IMG/VR virus record: IMGVR_UViG_3300030108_004973 | Location: 1 to 36,438 of that record | Source: a virus | Reading direction: 5' to 3' (one strand) | Length of the DNA stretch: 36,438 nt | Shown here: positions 7,674 to 15,466 of the stretch, in pieces | Layout of the letters: each line of letters opens with the position of its first letter | Numbering within the stretch: position 1 is the stretch's first letter | The notes under the pieces: model-generated | Told to the model about the DNA's origin: nothing | The model's input: the letters and a program-made list of their open reading frames with translations, nothing else | Databases searched by the model: none | Made by a program: the position numbers and the translations under genes

Positions 7674-10600
7674 ATGCCAGAAATCGTTGGATCATATCCC
7701 TCTCAAGAAGAGCTTGAGAGGAGGCGACAAGCAGCCGCCGGACTACCAGTGGAAACAGGACCCGGCCTTGGCCGCACCATTGGTGGTCTGGGCGTTGATG
7801 TTGTTGGCGGCGGGTTATCAGCCGCTGCCGGGTATGCCCTGGCTCCGGCAACATTTGGCCTATCCATACCTGTATTGGCTATTGGCGGTGGCATGGCTTC
7901 CAACTATGCTGCTCAGAAGATTGAGGGAGAAGGCTTCTCCCTTGGCCGCATGATAGCCTCTGGCTTCCTTAACTTAATACCCGGTGCAGGCAAATTGGCC
8001 GCTACTACCACTGGTAAGATAGCAGGCCGTGAGCTAGGTCAGTTTGCCCTCAAAGAAGGTATCAGGGGTAGCGGTATAGCTATGGGAGAAAAGGCCGTAC
8101 AGACGGCCATAGACGAACAGCGTTTTCCTACATTCGATGAGTTCAAGAATAGTGCCGCACTCGGTGCAGCATTTGGCGGCACCGTTGGTTTGGGTATCGG
8201 CGTAGCCGCACAGAAAGGTTTGTTTAATAAGATAGGCGGTCTTAATGCCAAGGAGCTAAACGAAAAACTAAAGGTAGAGGAAGAACGAACCTCTATAGTA
8301 AATGGCATTGCGGACCTAGCTGAAAAGGGGGACGCTTATGAAGGCATCCTTGGATCAAGGACACAATTTTTTCGCGATGGACTTACTGAAAGAGTCGATA
8401 GGACCAAAGCTCCAATAAACGATCAGGTTTATGACGCGATCAATCAGGACCTGTCTAATGCGCTAAACCCAGACGATGCATCATTGAAGTTGGATAGATT
8501 TATCAATGCCGCATCTGATAAGCGTAATGAAAATGTTGATGCTAGAATAATCGCGGGGCAAAAAAACAATATAGTTTATGGAGAGTTAGCATCAATCAAT
8601 CGGTTGGGTAGGGCAAAGCCATTTAACAATGCCGAGGGGCCACAGGCCAAGGCATTTAAAAAATCGGTAATGGATGAATACGAAGCCTTGTATGAGCAGC
8701 GAAGAGAGCAGTATCGCCAAAAGACCGAAGAACTTGCGGACCAAACTATAGCCACCGATGAAGCAGATCGGTTGGCTAATCTCGTTCTTGATCAAGATAA
8801 AACTTCCGTGAGGTCTGGGTTCTTGGGTAAGGCCCAAAGGCTTGGACAAAAGTTTGTGAATTTTGTACGTCCATCCAACACCATTGGACGCATAGCCACC
8901 GAAATTGAGGAGAAACGATATCTCTCCAGGAGTAGCGATCGCATTGCTATCAATGCGGAGAAGGCCGTTAACAATGCTGTTAAAAATGCCAAAATGAATG
9001 TGGCCGATAGGGCCAGCTTGGCTAATGATATAAACGAGTATTTAGTAAACAAACGAACATTGGGACAACTCCCCAAGTCTATTCGGGACAATGCCGGGGA
9101 GGAACTGGAGCTGTATCGCAAGGAGCTAGATAGTTTACAAAAGAAACTATTGCAATACTTGGGCGGAGAGTTTGGTGAAACACTACCTGATGAAACCCGG
9201 CAACGCCTTATGGAGGTTATTGGGAATAGCATTCGCGACCAGAATTTTGTCACTCGTTCATTTAGGTTTTATGTCGATAAGGGATATACCCCAAGCAACG
9301 AACTAAGGGAAAAGGCTATAAGTGGCGAAGCACGGCGAATTGGTCGGGAGATGGCTGAAATACAAGCAAGGGAAATGTCTGGAGGCAAAAAACCAGACAC
9401 CGATTTGGTGCAGCAGCTAGAAGCTGGTGAAGAGTTGAGGCAACTGGCCAGGGAGCAGGCCACAAAAGAGATGGCTCAAAGGGATCAGTATAGCGCTAAG
9501 AAGATTCAGGAAAACCCTGACAAAGCCCGTGAGCGAGCAGCCGATAAAAATGAAATAAAGTTTCAAGCACAAGGCATTCTGGAAGGCCGTGGCAACCTCA
9601 GCGATGAGCTTCGAGAATACCTTGGGGAAATCACTGATCCCGGAGAAAAGCTTTTCCAAACCTTAAATAAGACATCCAGGCTGGTTAATGCGTTGCAAGT
9701 AGATGAAGCACTGGTTAATTTATTCCGGCGAAAAGATGTCCAAGATGTTTTAAGGATCAATACAGAAACCGCTACCGAACGTATACTCACCAACACTGCA
9801 TATGGTGCGGAGTTGATGAATAACGTAATGGTGCCGCGAGAGGTGAATGATGCACTTAGAAGTTTGTTTTATTCAGATGCTGGATACTTGATGAATAACG
9901 CCGTTGGGCGTGTTGTGCTAGATAATTTGAAGAGCTTAAATGCTCTATCCAAAATATCTAAGACCATCTACAATCCGGCATCCTATGCACCCAACTTCAT
10001 TGGTAACTTCTCTTCCGTAATAGCATCGGGCATAGTCCCATTCCGTGGTCTTGGCAGGGGGGTGAAATTTAGTCTGTCGGAGTTTGAGTTTGTACGCAAA
10101 AAGATATTGAGGGGCAAAGCCAACCGCAAGGACATGGAGCGTATGCTTCGTTTCGAACAACTTGGTGGAGGCAGTGCCAACGTAATGACCAGCGAAATCA
10201 GAAAGGCTGGTAATCGAGGTCTATTTGGCGATCTCAACCAAACTATAGCGGATCCATTTAGCAAGCTATATAATGTGGGTGATACCACTATGCGTTATGT
10301 TGCCTGGGAAGGTACTCAAAGACAGTTGAAGAAGGCCATCCCAGCACTAGCCCAAGAGGGCAACAAGGAAGCACTTGAAATAGCTGCTATGCGTATTGTA
10401 CGCAATACCTTCCAAGACTATGACAAGGTTCCGGCATTTATCAAAAAACTTTCTCAAATCGGTATTGCTAGCCCATTCGTAAACTTCACAGCTGAGCTTA
10501 TGCGTAACACCTACAATCAGGGTAGGTATGCGTATATGATGATGAAGAACCCACGCAAGTTAATTAGCGAGCTGGGTCTTGATGGAATAGATATAGATGC

Positions 10601-11849
10601 CAAAGCTGAGAGGGGATTGCAAATTCTAGGCTTAAAGAGAGCAGTTGCATTTACAGGTGTAATGGCTGGAGCCGGAACAGCGGTGGAAATGATTGGCAGC
10701 AACGCCAAGGACTTCTTTGGAGATAATTACAAGAACCTGTCTGACGAAGAGAAGCTGGCGTTGAACCAAACCGTGGCTAAGAGCTGGCACCGTGGTAAAC
10801 GGCTATTGTACATAGCCAATGCAGACGGTAAGACTGGAAGGTATTTGGATACCGAATATATAGTTCCTCAAACTCTCATGACATCTGCTTTTGTTTCGGG
10901 ACTGAAGGACGACCCGTTAGAGGTGCTTCCAAAACTATTCATGGATAACTTCCTGGGTGAAGGTACATTTCTACTCCAGGCATCCAGCAACCTATTTGGC
11001 AAGGACCAGAATGGCCGGGATATTAGCGTAAAGCCTGGGCTGGTTGGGCAAACCTACGACAGGGTAAATGCTTTTGTACAAGCGGCATTCGAACCAGGAG
11101 CTGTTCGAGAACTTGAGAAATGGAACAAGACCTTGAGGGGCATGGAAAACTCCTTAGAGGTAAAACGCATGGTGGAACGCCTAGCTGGATTACGTTGGGA
11201 GGAATATGACATTGAGCGTGACGCCGCTCGGCGACTAGCACCCGATGCTACGGCTATCAATAATGCCAAGGGATTGCTTGGCACTAGCCGTAAGTATGAC
11301 ATCAAGGAGCAGTACGATCGGAACTACGTCAAACTCAACCAGGATCGCGAAGGCATTTTAAAGAAGATCACGGGCCACTACAACAATTTGAAGGTGCTGG
11401 GATTGGATAGCGAGCAAGCACTCAATGTTTTAGATAAAACAGCCCTATCCACCAACGATAAGTTTGAAAGCATCACAGGCTACTACAGCCCGATGCCATA
11501 CGAGCAACCCCTCACTAAGACAGAGATCTATGAATCTTTGGGAGACACCCCAGAGCAACGCATGCAGTCAATCCGGGCAATGCGTGGGCAAGGAGTGGAT
11601 CCTAGGGAGATCAAAAATTTAATGGATATGCATAAGCGAATGGTGCGGAAAGCCCGACGGGGCGATCCTGTTATGCCAGCATCGCTAATGCTTCTTAAGA
11701 AGATGAACCCAGAGGATCGACTCCGTAGGTTGATTGATCCCAATGGTCCATACCGATTAACGCGATCGAACAGACCCCTCATTCGAGAGCTACAAAGACT
11801 GAACATACTCGAAAGAGATATGATTCGGTATTTGCCACCGGGCCAGTAA
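7674..11849 (+). CDS. Very large internal/ejection-type virion protein
   Basis: At 1391 aa this is the largest gene and the last of the rightward late genes. Near the N terminus it has Gly/Ala-rich hydrophobic segments (about residues 30-90; GGGLSAAAGYALAP, VLAIGGGMASNYAA) that could enter a membrane. It then has long charged helical stretches (about 180-650), and a second hydrophobic zone around 1000-1025 (AVAFTGVMAGAGTAVEMIG). A segment near residues 760-800 with ASYAPNFIGNFSS and SGIVPFRGL recalls the large ejection or polyvalent proteins of podoviruses. Size, composition and gene order fit a protein that forms a trans-envelope conduit for DNA. A cell-wall lytic motif is not evident. The family name is uncertain. 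Confidence 0.6.
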   Translation: MPEIVGSYPSQEELERRRQAAAGLPVETGPGLGRTIGGLGVDVVGGGLSAAAGYALAPATFGLSIPVLAIGGGMASNYAAQKIEGEGFSLGRMIASGFLNLIPGAGKLAATTTGKIAGRELGQFALKEGIRGSGIAMGEKAVQTAIDEQRFPTFDEFKNSAALGAAFGGTVGLGIGVAAQKGLFNKIGGLNAKELNEKLKVEEERTSIVNGIADLAEKGDAYEGILGSRTQFFRDGLTERVDRTKAPINDQVYDAINQDLSNALNPDDASLKLDRFINAASDKRNENVDARIIAGQKNNIVYGELASINRLGRAKPFNNAEGPQAKAFKKSVMDEYEALYEQRREQYRQKTEELADQTIATDEADRLANLVLDQDKTSVRSGFLGKAQRLGQKFVNFVRPSNTIGRIATEIEEKRYLSRSSDRIAINAEKAVNNAVKNAKMNVADRASLANDINEYLVNKRTLGQLPKSIRDNAGEELELYRKELDSLQKKLLQYLGGEFGETLPDETRQRLMEVIGNSIRDQNFVTRSFRFYVDKGYTPSNELREKAISGEARRIGREMAEIQAREMSGGKKPDTDLVQQLEAGEELRQLAREQATKEMAQRDQYSAKKIQENPDKARERAADKNEIKFQAQGILEGRGNLSDELREYLGEITDPGEKLFQTLNKTSRLVNALQVDEALVNLFRRKDVQDVLRINTETATERILTNTAYGAELMNNVMVPREVNDALRSLFYSDAGYLMNNAVGRVVLDNLKSLNALSKISKTIYNPASYAPNFIGNFSSVIASGIVPFRGLGRGVKFSLSEFEFVRKKILRGKANRKDMERMLRFEQLGGGSANVMTSEIRKAGNRGLFGDLNQTIADPFSKLYNVGDTTMRYVAWEGTQRQLKKAIPALAQEGNKEALEIAAMRIVRNTFQDYDKVPAFIKKLSQIGIASPFVNFTAELMRNTYNQGRYAYMMMKNPRKLISELGLDGIDIDAKAERGLQILGLKRAVAFTGVMAGAGTAVEMIGSNAKDFFGDNYKNLSDEEKLALNQTVAKSWHRGKRLLYIANADGKTGRYLDTEYIVPQTLMTSAFVSGLKDDPLEVLPKLFMDNFLGEGTFLLQASSNLFGKDQNGRDISVKPGLVGQTYDRVNAFVQAAFEPGAVRELEKWNKTLRGMENSLEVKRMVERLAGLRWEEYDIERDAARRLAPDATAINNAKGLLGTSRKYDIKEQYDRNYVKLNQDREGILKKITGHYNNLKVLGLDSEQALNVLDKTALSTNDKFESITGYYSPMPYEQPLTKTEIYESLGDTPEQRMQSIRAMRGQGVDPREIKNLMDMHKRMVRKARRGDPVMPASLMLLKKMNPEDRLRRLIDPNGPYRLTRSNRPLIRELQRLNILERDMIRYLPPGQ

Positions 11850-11865
11850 GCATCGTCAGTCGCAT

Positions 11866-11892
11866 AAAAAGGGGGACCCTAATGGGTCCCCC
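11866..11892 (-). terminator. Intrinsic terminator of the leftward early operon
   Basis: Read on the minus strand, a perfect 9-bp GC-rich stem (GGGGGACCC/GGGTCCCCC, 11892-11884 with 11879-11871) with a 4-nt loop is followed directly by TTTTT (11870-11866). It lies 62 bases past the last leftward stop. Read on the plus strand the stem is not followed by T, so termination of the rightward late transcript here is doubtful. Confidence 0.9.
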
Positions 11893-11924
11893 TCGCCGAT
11901 GACTAACTAACACACATTAAACAT

Positions 11925-11942
11925 TCTGCCATAGTGGGCAGA
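11925..11942. other. Small hairpin between convergent operons
   Basis: TCTGCC (11925-11930) pairs with GGCAGA (11937-11942) around a 6-nt loop. It has no T-run on either side. It lies between the end of the leftward operon and its terminator and could protect the transcript 3' end. The rest of the 105-base convergent gap holds only the terminator. Confidence 0.4.
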
Positions 11943-11954
11943 CAAAATTTGATG

Positions 11955-12278
11955 TCAAGGGATCTCTACCTTTTTCTGATGAAGTTCTTCAATTTTTTTC
12001 TCGTAGTAGCCCGCAATCCAGCTTTGAAGCATGGTCTTAAAATCTTTGTCTAACAGTCCATCCGTGCGGTAAGCAATAAATTTCTCTCCGCCGATATTGA
12101 CTTCCTGCAAGTAGTACGTCATTTCGCTTGATTCGATACTGAGTTTAGATCTATCCAGCGGCCATACGCAACGATGGTCAACGCCGCCAATCACCGGGCA
12201 AATGCTCCTCGCCAAACCAGACTCGCTCGACATCCAAAATTTGCTCCATTGAGCAACCTCCCCCCACTCAACCTTCAC
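11955..12278 (-). CDS. Hypothetical protein, last gene of the early operon
   Basis: The open frame codes for 107 aa from GTG 12278, overlapping the previous gene by 11 bases. The C-terminal half (MTYYLQEVNIGGEKFIAYRTDG, then an amphipathic helix with KKIEELHQKK) looks like a real small protein. The N-terminal part is less convincing. A strong GGGGGAGG site around 12255-12264 lies inside the first codons and would suit a start farther downstream, and an ATG at 12122 gives a 55-aa version. I do not recognise the family and the start is uncertain. Confidence 0.55.
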   Translation of the reverse strand: MKVEWGEVAQWSKFWMSSESGLARSICPVIGGVDHRCVWPLDRSKLSIESSEMTYYLQEVNIGGEKFIAYRTDGLLDKDFKTMLQSWIAGYYEKKIEELHQKKVEIP

Positions 12279-12504
12279 CGTTGCCCTTCTCCTCTGCGGC
12301 CATTTGTGCCTTTAGCTCATCGATCTGGGATCCGGTAATGGTTTCCCACGTTTTGGCAACCTTGTCTTGGGCCACCCGATGTGCATAATTGATGTAGGTG
12401 TTCGTCGATATAGATGCAAAAACATCTAGCACAGTTTGCTGATTAAATGTGGTTTCAATCAGGCGTTCTTTTAGTTGTTCGTCGGTAATATCTTCAGGTT
12501 TCAT
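12268..12504 (-). CDS. Hypothetical small helical protein
   Basis: A 78-aa, acidic, largely helical protein beginning MKPEDITDEQLKERL, with no membrane segment, Cys cluster or catalytic motif that I can see. The ATG at 12504 lies 10 bases after the DUF1599-like gene. Its 3' end overlaps the following gene. Its place in the operon suggests an early accessory role. Function is unknown. Confidence 0.65.
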   Translation of the reverse strand: MKPEDITDEQLKERLIETTFNQQTVLDVFASISTNTYINYAHRVAQDKVAKTWETITGSQIDELKAQMAAEEKGNGEG

Positions 12505-12514
12505 ATGTTTATAT

Positions 12515-12826
12515 TTATGGGTAGGTTCTTTCGTTGAGCATTGCGAGTGCTATCGTGGAATATCCTATGAGATCTCGGAAGGCATCCTCGATGCCCTCAT
12601 GGCTCACCCGCAACTCACCCGTCTTGCAATAGGTTTGGATACGTTTCACTTTGTCGCCCATGCGGATGCACAATCCCACGAGGGGATCTACGCCATACTC
12701 GGACGCCATATTGAAATTTGCGAAGGCACCATCGCCCCCGGTGTAGTCGTTGCTTTTTGCCGCCAATACCGATGTCAATTCGACATACACCTTTTCGGCG
12801 TGGGCGATGAGTTGTTCATTCGTCAT
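12515..12826 (-). CDS. DUF1599-like (nucleotide modification-associated domain 1) protein
   Basis: A 103-aa protein matching my memory of the DUF1599 pattern. It has KSNDYTGGDGAFANF (about residues 24-38), then CIRMGDKVKRIQT (about 53-65), then a C-terminal EDAFRDLIGYSTIALAML helix. This is an all-helical, MazG-like fold seen in many phages and linked by gene neighbourhood to modified-nucleotide metabolism; a reaction is not established. It overlaps the upstream 59-aa gene by 11 bases. The neighbouring nucleases and SSB-like protein place it in DNA metabolism. Confidence 0.8.
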   Translation of the reverse strand: MTNEQLIAHAEKVYVELTSVLAAKSNDYTGGDGAFANFNMASEYGVDPLVGLCIRMGDKVKRIQTYCKTGELRVSHEGIEDAFRDLIGYSTIALAMLNERTYP

Positions 12827-12995
12827 TAAATGTGATGGTCATGTCCGGGACTAATTCTATATTGCCATGCCAATGGTATCCAATACCTGCGAGAGCCTGC
12901 TCGAACAATGCAATCATTTCGACGATGGTCAAATCGTCGTCTTGCATGCTCACCTCGCAATGGCCATGGGTAGTTTCTATGGTGATGGAGGTCAT
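12816..12995 (-). CDS. Small acidic hypothetical protein (59 aa)
   Basis: This ORF fills what would otherwise be a 165-base gap. It starts at ATG 12995 in an ATGA overlap with the upstream stop and ends inside the DUF1599-like gene's start region. The translation opens MTSITIETTHGHCEVSMQDDD, continues with a helix (LTIVEMIALFEQALAGIGY) and ends in acidic residues. The coupling and the lack of any other use for the gap make it a likely real gene. Function is unknown. Confidence 0.7.
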   Translation of the reverse strand: MTSITIETTHGHCEVSMQDDDLTIVEMIALFEQALAGIGYHWHGNIELVPDMTITFNDE

Positions 12996-13360
12996 AAGTG
13001 TCCTAAAATTTTTGCCTTGCGGTTGTCCTGATGTGTAGCTTGAAAGGTTTCATGGACGGGTTTAGGCAAGCCTAGTTTTGAAAAAGCTGCATTTAGTTCC
13101 TCGTCATGGCCAAATACGGATGGCCTAAATAGCTCCATCATTTCGTAGAGGATCTGGCCACGCTCAGGAGTTGCCTTAGATGGATATGCCCACCAGATTA
13201 TTGATGCGGCCCATCCTCGTATTCTGGAGTCGGCAACATGTTTCTGCAATAGTTTTGCCCAATGGGCTGATGGCTGTTTTTTTACAGCCTCGGTCAGGCT
13301 GTGTTTTTTTCTAGAAACTTCCCCCGCTTTTTCATATTGTGTTTTGTCGTTTGTATTCAT
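12992..13360 (-). CDS. Hypothetical early protein
   Basis: A 122-aa protein from ATG 13360, chosen because AAAGGAA lies at a suitable distance upstream. The open frame extends farther upstream but there only shadows the HNH gene. It has a basic, helical N-terminal half, then SRIRGWAASIIWWAYPSK and a C-terminal half with ILYEMMELFRPSVFGHDEELNAAFSKLGLPKP. I do not recognise it. It overlaps the HNH gene end by 29 bases and is followed by a coupled 59-aa gene. Confidence 0.65.
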   Translation of the reverse strand: MNTNDKTQYEKAGEVSRKKHSLTEAVKKQPSAHWAKLLQKHVADSRIRGWAASIIWWAYPSKATPERGQILYEMMELFRPSVFGHDEELNAAFSKLGLPKPVHETFQATHQDNRKAKILGHL

Positions 13361-13739
13361 GTCGTTTTTTCCTTTCATCGAGACTTTTCTTTTTATGGCA
13401 CGACTTGCAAACTGCCTGCAATCCATCGGCCTCGCAGTAGAGTCTTTGTAATAATTCGTTCCAATCGTATTCCAACCAAATTTTATTGTCAAATCCTTCT
13501 ATTGGCACAACGGGTTCAATGTGGTCCGCTTGCATCTGATTTTGTGGAAATAGTTCACCACATTCTGAGCAGCGGTGCAAGCGACATTTGCGACCTGTCT
13601 TTGGATTAGTGCCATCCTCAACATAGCTATCCCGGATAGCCCTATATTTGACTGGCCACATGGCCCGGCGTAGGGCGGACATAATAAACGATCGCATTCT
13701 AGCAACAGTCCATTCTCCTCCATTAAAAGGCTTCTCCAT
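13332..13739 (-). CDS. HNH endonuclease
   Basis: A 135-aa protein with a zinc-finger HNH layout. A CxxC pair (C57, C60) is followed by the ADHIEP catalytic motif (D72, H73), N94 in the region of the middle Asn, and a second CxxC with a following His (C111, C114, H115). The N-terminal part (KYRAIRDSYV, TNPKTGRKCRLHRC) is typical of small phage HNH proteins. Such enzymes nick or cut DNA and are linked to packaging or host DNA breakdown. Here it sits in the replication operon, between a PD-(D/E)XK protein and a protein of unknown role, not beside the terminase. All metal-binding residues are intact. Confidence 0.88.
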   Translation of the reverse strand: MEKPFNGGEWTVARMRSFIMSALRRAMWPVKYRAIRDSYVEDGTNPKTGRKCRLHRCSECGELFPQNQMQADHIEPVVPIEGFDNKIWLEYDWNELLQRLYCEADGLQAVCKSCHKKKSLDERKKRHEYKRQNTI

Positions 13740-13748
13740 GTTGGGGGT

Positions 13749-14213
13749 TTAAATGTACGTTGTAAGCTCATTTTGTGTGGCGACATAGGATGGATATTGT
13801 AATCTATGTTCCAGCCTATCCTCTGTAAACAGTTCTTCGACCGCCATCCAACCAGCAAACCGAAACTTTGGGAAACGGCCAACAACCAGTGCATACAAAT
13901 CGCACACCTCTTTTCGTTTGATGGCCTTTACCATGAGCCTGCCGTTCTCTCTGCGAGTTGTTTTAACATCCACCAGTTTGCCGTTAGCTAGCAAGCAATC
14001 CTCAAGACCGAAATGTTCGGCATCCATGTCTGGCCAAATGTTGTGGTGTTTACAAAAAGCTATCTCTGCCGCCACTGAATCAAGCTCTCTCTCCTCGGGA
14101 GTGCCATTGCCATAGATGGTAGCTGTGGCATTTACAGACCTGTCATGCTCGTAGCGACGTTTAGCTATATATTGTGCAAGCCTCTGTTCGGTTTTGTTCA
14201 ATGCTATAATCAT
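13749..14213 (-). CDS. PD-(D/E)XK-type endonuclease-like protein
   Basis: A 154-aa protein carrying the elements of a small restriction-like nuclease. A helix with Glu (AAEIAFCKH, E50) precedes EDCLLANGKLVDVKTT, where D72, D82 and K84 can form the D...(D/E)xK site on a beta hairpin. Phage proteins of this look are usually annotated as hypothetical or putative nucleases. It overlaps the start side of the larger exonuclease gene by 4 bases (ATGA), so they are coupled. Substrate is unknown. A branch-resolving or DNA-degrading role would suit the operon. The assignment comes from motif spacing. Confidence 0.65.
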   Translation of the reverse strand: MIIALNKTEQRLAQYIAKRRYEHDRSVNATATIYGNGTPEERELDSVAAEIAFCKHHNIWPDMDAEHFGLEDCLLANGKLVDVKTTRRENGRLMVKAIKRKEVCDLYALVVGRFPKFRFAGWMAVEELFTEDRLEHRLQYPSYVATQNELTTYI

Positions 14214-14968
14214 GAGTATAAATCATTCATCACATTGTAGTAATGATTGGTGGCTAGGGCTTTTTTGAGGTGTTTCATTTGTGCTTTTTCGGTCCACCGT
14301 TTTATGCCCATTTGGCATGTTTCGGTATCGATGATCACCGAATAGATGGGCAAATTATAATCAGCACCGATCTGACGCCGGATGATATCAGCACCGATCG
14401 CTAGCTGCATGGCATCTTTGGGATAGGTCTTGGTTCTAGGATCTGCTCCCTTGCATTCTCGGGTTTTAAAATCGAATACGCACACCTGGTCATCCATCTC
14501 TGCGACGAGGTCCATGGTTCCCGCCAACATCAAATCGACATCAAATATCATACGCTCCGCGGCTGTCGGAAATACCTGGTTCTCGTCCATCCATTCTAAA
14601 AATGGGCGATAGTATGCAGCATACTCGCTGTTGTAATCAGCACCATGCATGAGGTGCAAAATGGCCTGCTCAATCTCGGCATGGATGCGTGTGCCGAACA
14701 CGCTGCTCTCCACTAGGGATCCATCCAGATCAGTTCGCATCCCCCAAGACTGCCGCTCGACAACATCGAACGACAGCCCAGGATTGGAGCGAGTTATATG
14801 ATAGATTTTTTCCATCCGCCACCGATCCAAGAATGGATTGGGTGCTATGCCGAGCTTCGTCGTTATAGACACCGCCAAGTCGCCTTTTGCCTTACGCATT
14901 TTGGCGAGCGTATCGACCGTCTTCAATAGACGAATCGAACCATTCTTGTATCGGCGGTAGATGTGCAT
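14210..14968 (-). CDS. PD-(D/E)XK exonuclease (Cas4/RecB-like)
   Basis: A 252-aa protein with the motif order of phage RecB/Cas4-type nucleases. FGTRIHAEIE (about residues 91-100, His96) is followed by LAGTMDLVAEM (D153), VFDFKTRE (D166, K168) and a later MQLA helix. These enzymes trim DNA ends in recombination and replication. There is no CxxC or C-terminal Cys cluster, so an Fe-S cluster is unlikely, unlike in Cas4. It lies directly downstream of the SSB-like gene, a common pairing in phage replication modules. The catalytic residues look complete. Confidence 0.8.
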   Translation of the reverse strand: MHIYRRYKNGSIRLLKTVDTLAKMRKAKGDLAVSITTKLGIAPNPFLDRWRMEKIYHITRSNPGLSFDVVERQSWGMRTDLDGSLVESSVFGTRIHAEIEQAILHLMHGADYNSEYAAYYRPFLEWMDENQVFPTAAERMIFDVDLMLAGTMDLVAEMDDQVCVFDFKTRECKGADPRTKTYPKDAMQLAIGADIIRRQIGADYNLPIYSVIIDTETCQMGIKRWTEKAQMKHLKKALATNHYYNVMNDLYS

Positions 14969-14969
14969 T

Positions 14970-15464
14970 TTAGAACGGGACCTCTTCGTCGGCTTCTGCG
15001 GCTATTTCCGCTTTGGAGTCATGAAGGGTAGCCGTGGGGTTGGCTGTGATGCGATCGGCAACCGCATAGATGGAACGAGCCAGGGCTTCCAGCTCCTTCT
15101 CGAACTCAGCACCTTTGAGTTTGGTGCCACTGAGAAGCGAACATGCGTTGTTGATCGACATACCAACACGCATCCCTATCTCACGCTCGCCGTGAGCTAC
15201 ACGGCTAACATTGGATGCTGGAGTGGCTGATGGCACTACGCCCATGGGTTTATCAAATCCGCCCTTGGGCAATCCCTTCTTGGTCCGGTTGCCGGAGTCC
15301 TTGAAGACGACTGGCGTTCCTTCTTTCCACCACGGATCCTCGGTGGCTCCGTTTGCCATGACGGTGGTTCCGTCAGACAGGTTGACGACGAAAGGAAAAT
15401 ATGTATTTCCTTGATTGCTTTCCCAGGGATCGCCCAGGCGTTTTCTGCTAGTTACTGTGATCAT
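14970..15464 (-). CDS. Single-stranded DNA-binding-like protein
   Basis: A 164-aa protein with a beta-rich N-terminal half (about residues 1-60; YFPFVVNLSDGTTVMANG) that could form an OB-fold. It has a charged helical middle and an acidic tail ending EADEEVPF, close to the D/E-D-x-PF tip that recruits partners in bacterial SSB. It is sandwiched between the primase-helicase and an exonuclease, as phage SSB genes often are. I cannot confirm the OB-fold from sequence alone, so the tail and neighbourhood carry most of the call. Confidence 0.6.
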   Translation of the reverse strand: MITVTSRKRLGDPWESNQGNTYFPFVVNLSDGTTVMANGATEDPWWKEGTPVVFKDSGNRTKKGLPKGGFDKPMGVVPSATPASNVSRVAHGEREIGMRVGMSINNACSLLSGTKLKGAEFEKELEALARSIYAVADRITANPTATLHDSKAEIAAEADEEVPF

Positions 15465-15466
15465 AT

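Noticed and set aside
8792-9253. 153-aa minus-strand open frame inside the 1391-aa gene
   Set aside because: Ser/Leu/Arg-rich antisense shadow with no coupling or motif.
11871-11892. Terminator for the rightward late operon
   Set aside because: On the plus strand the stem is followed by TCGCC, not T. The T-run exists only for leftward transcription.
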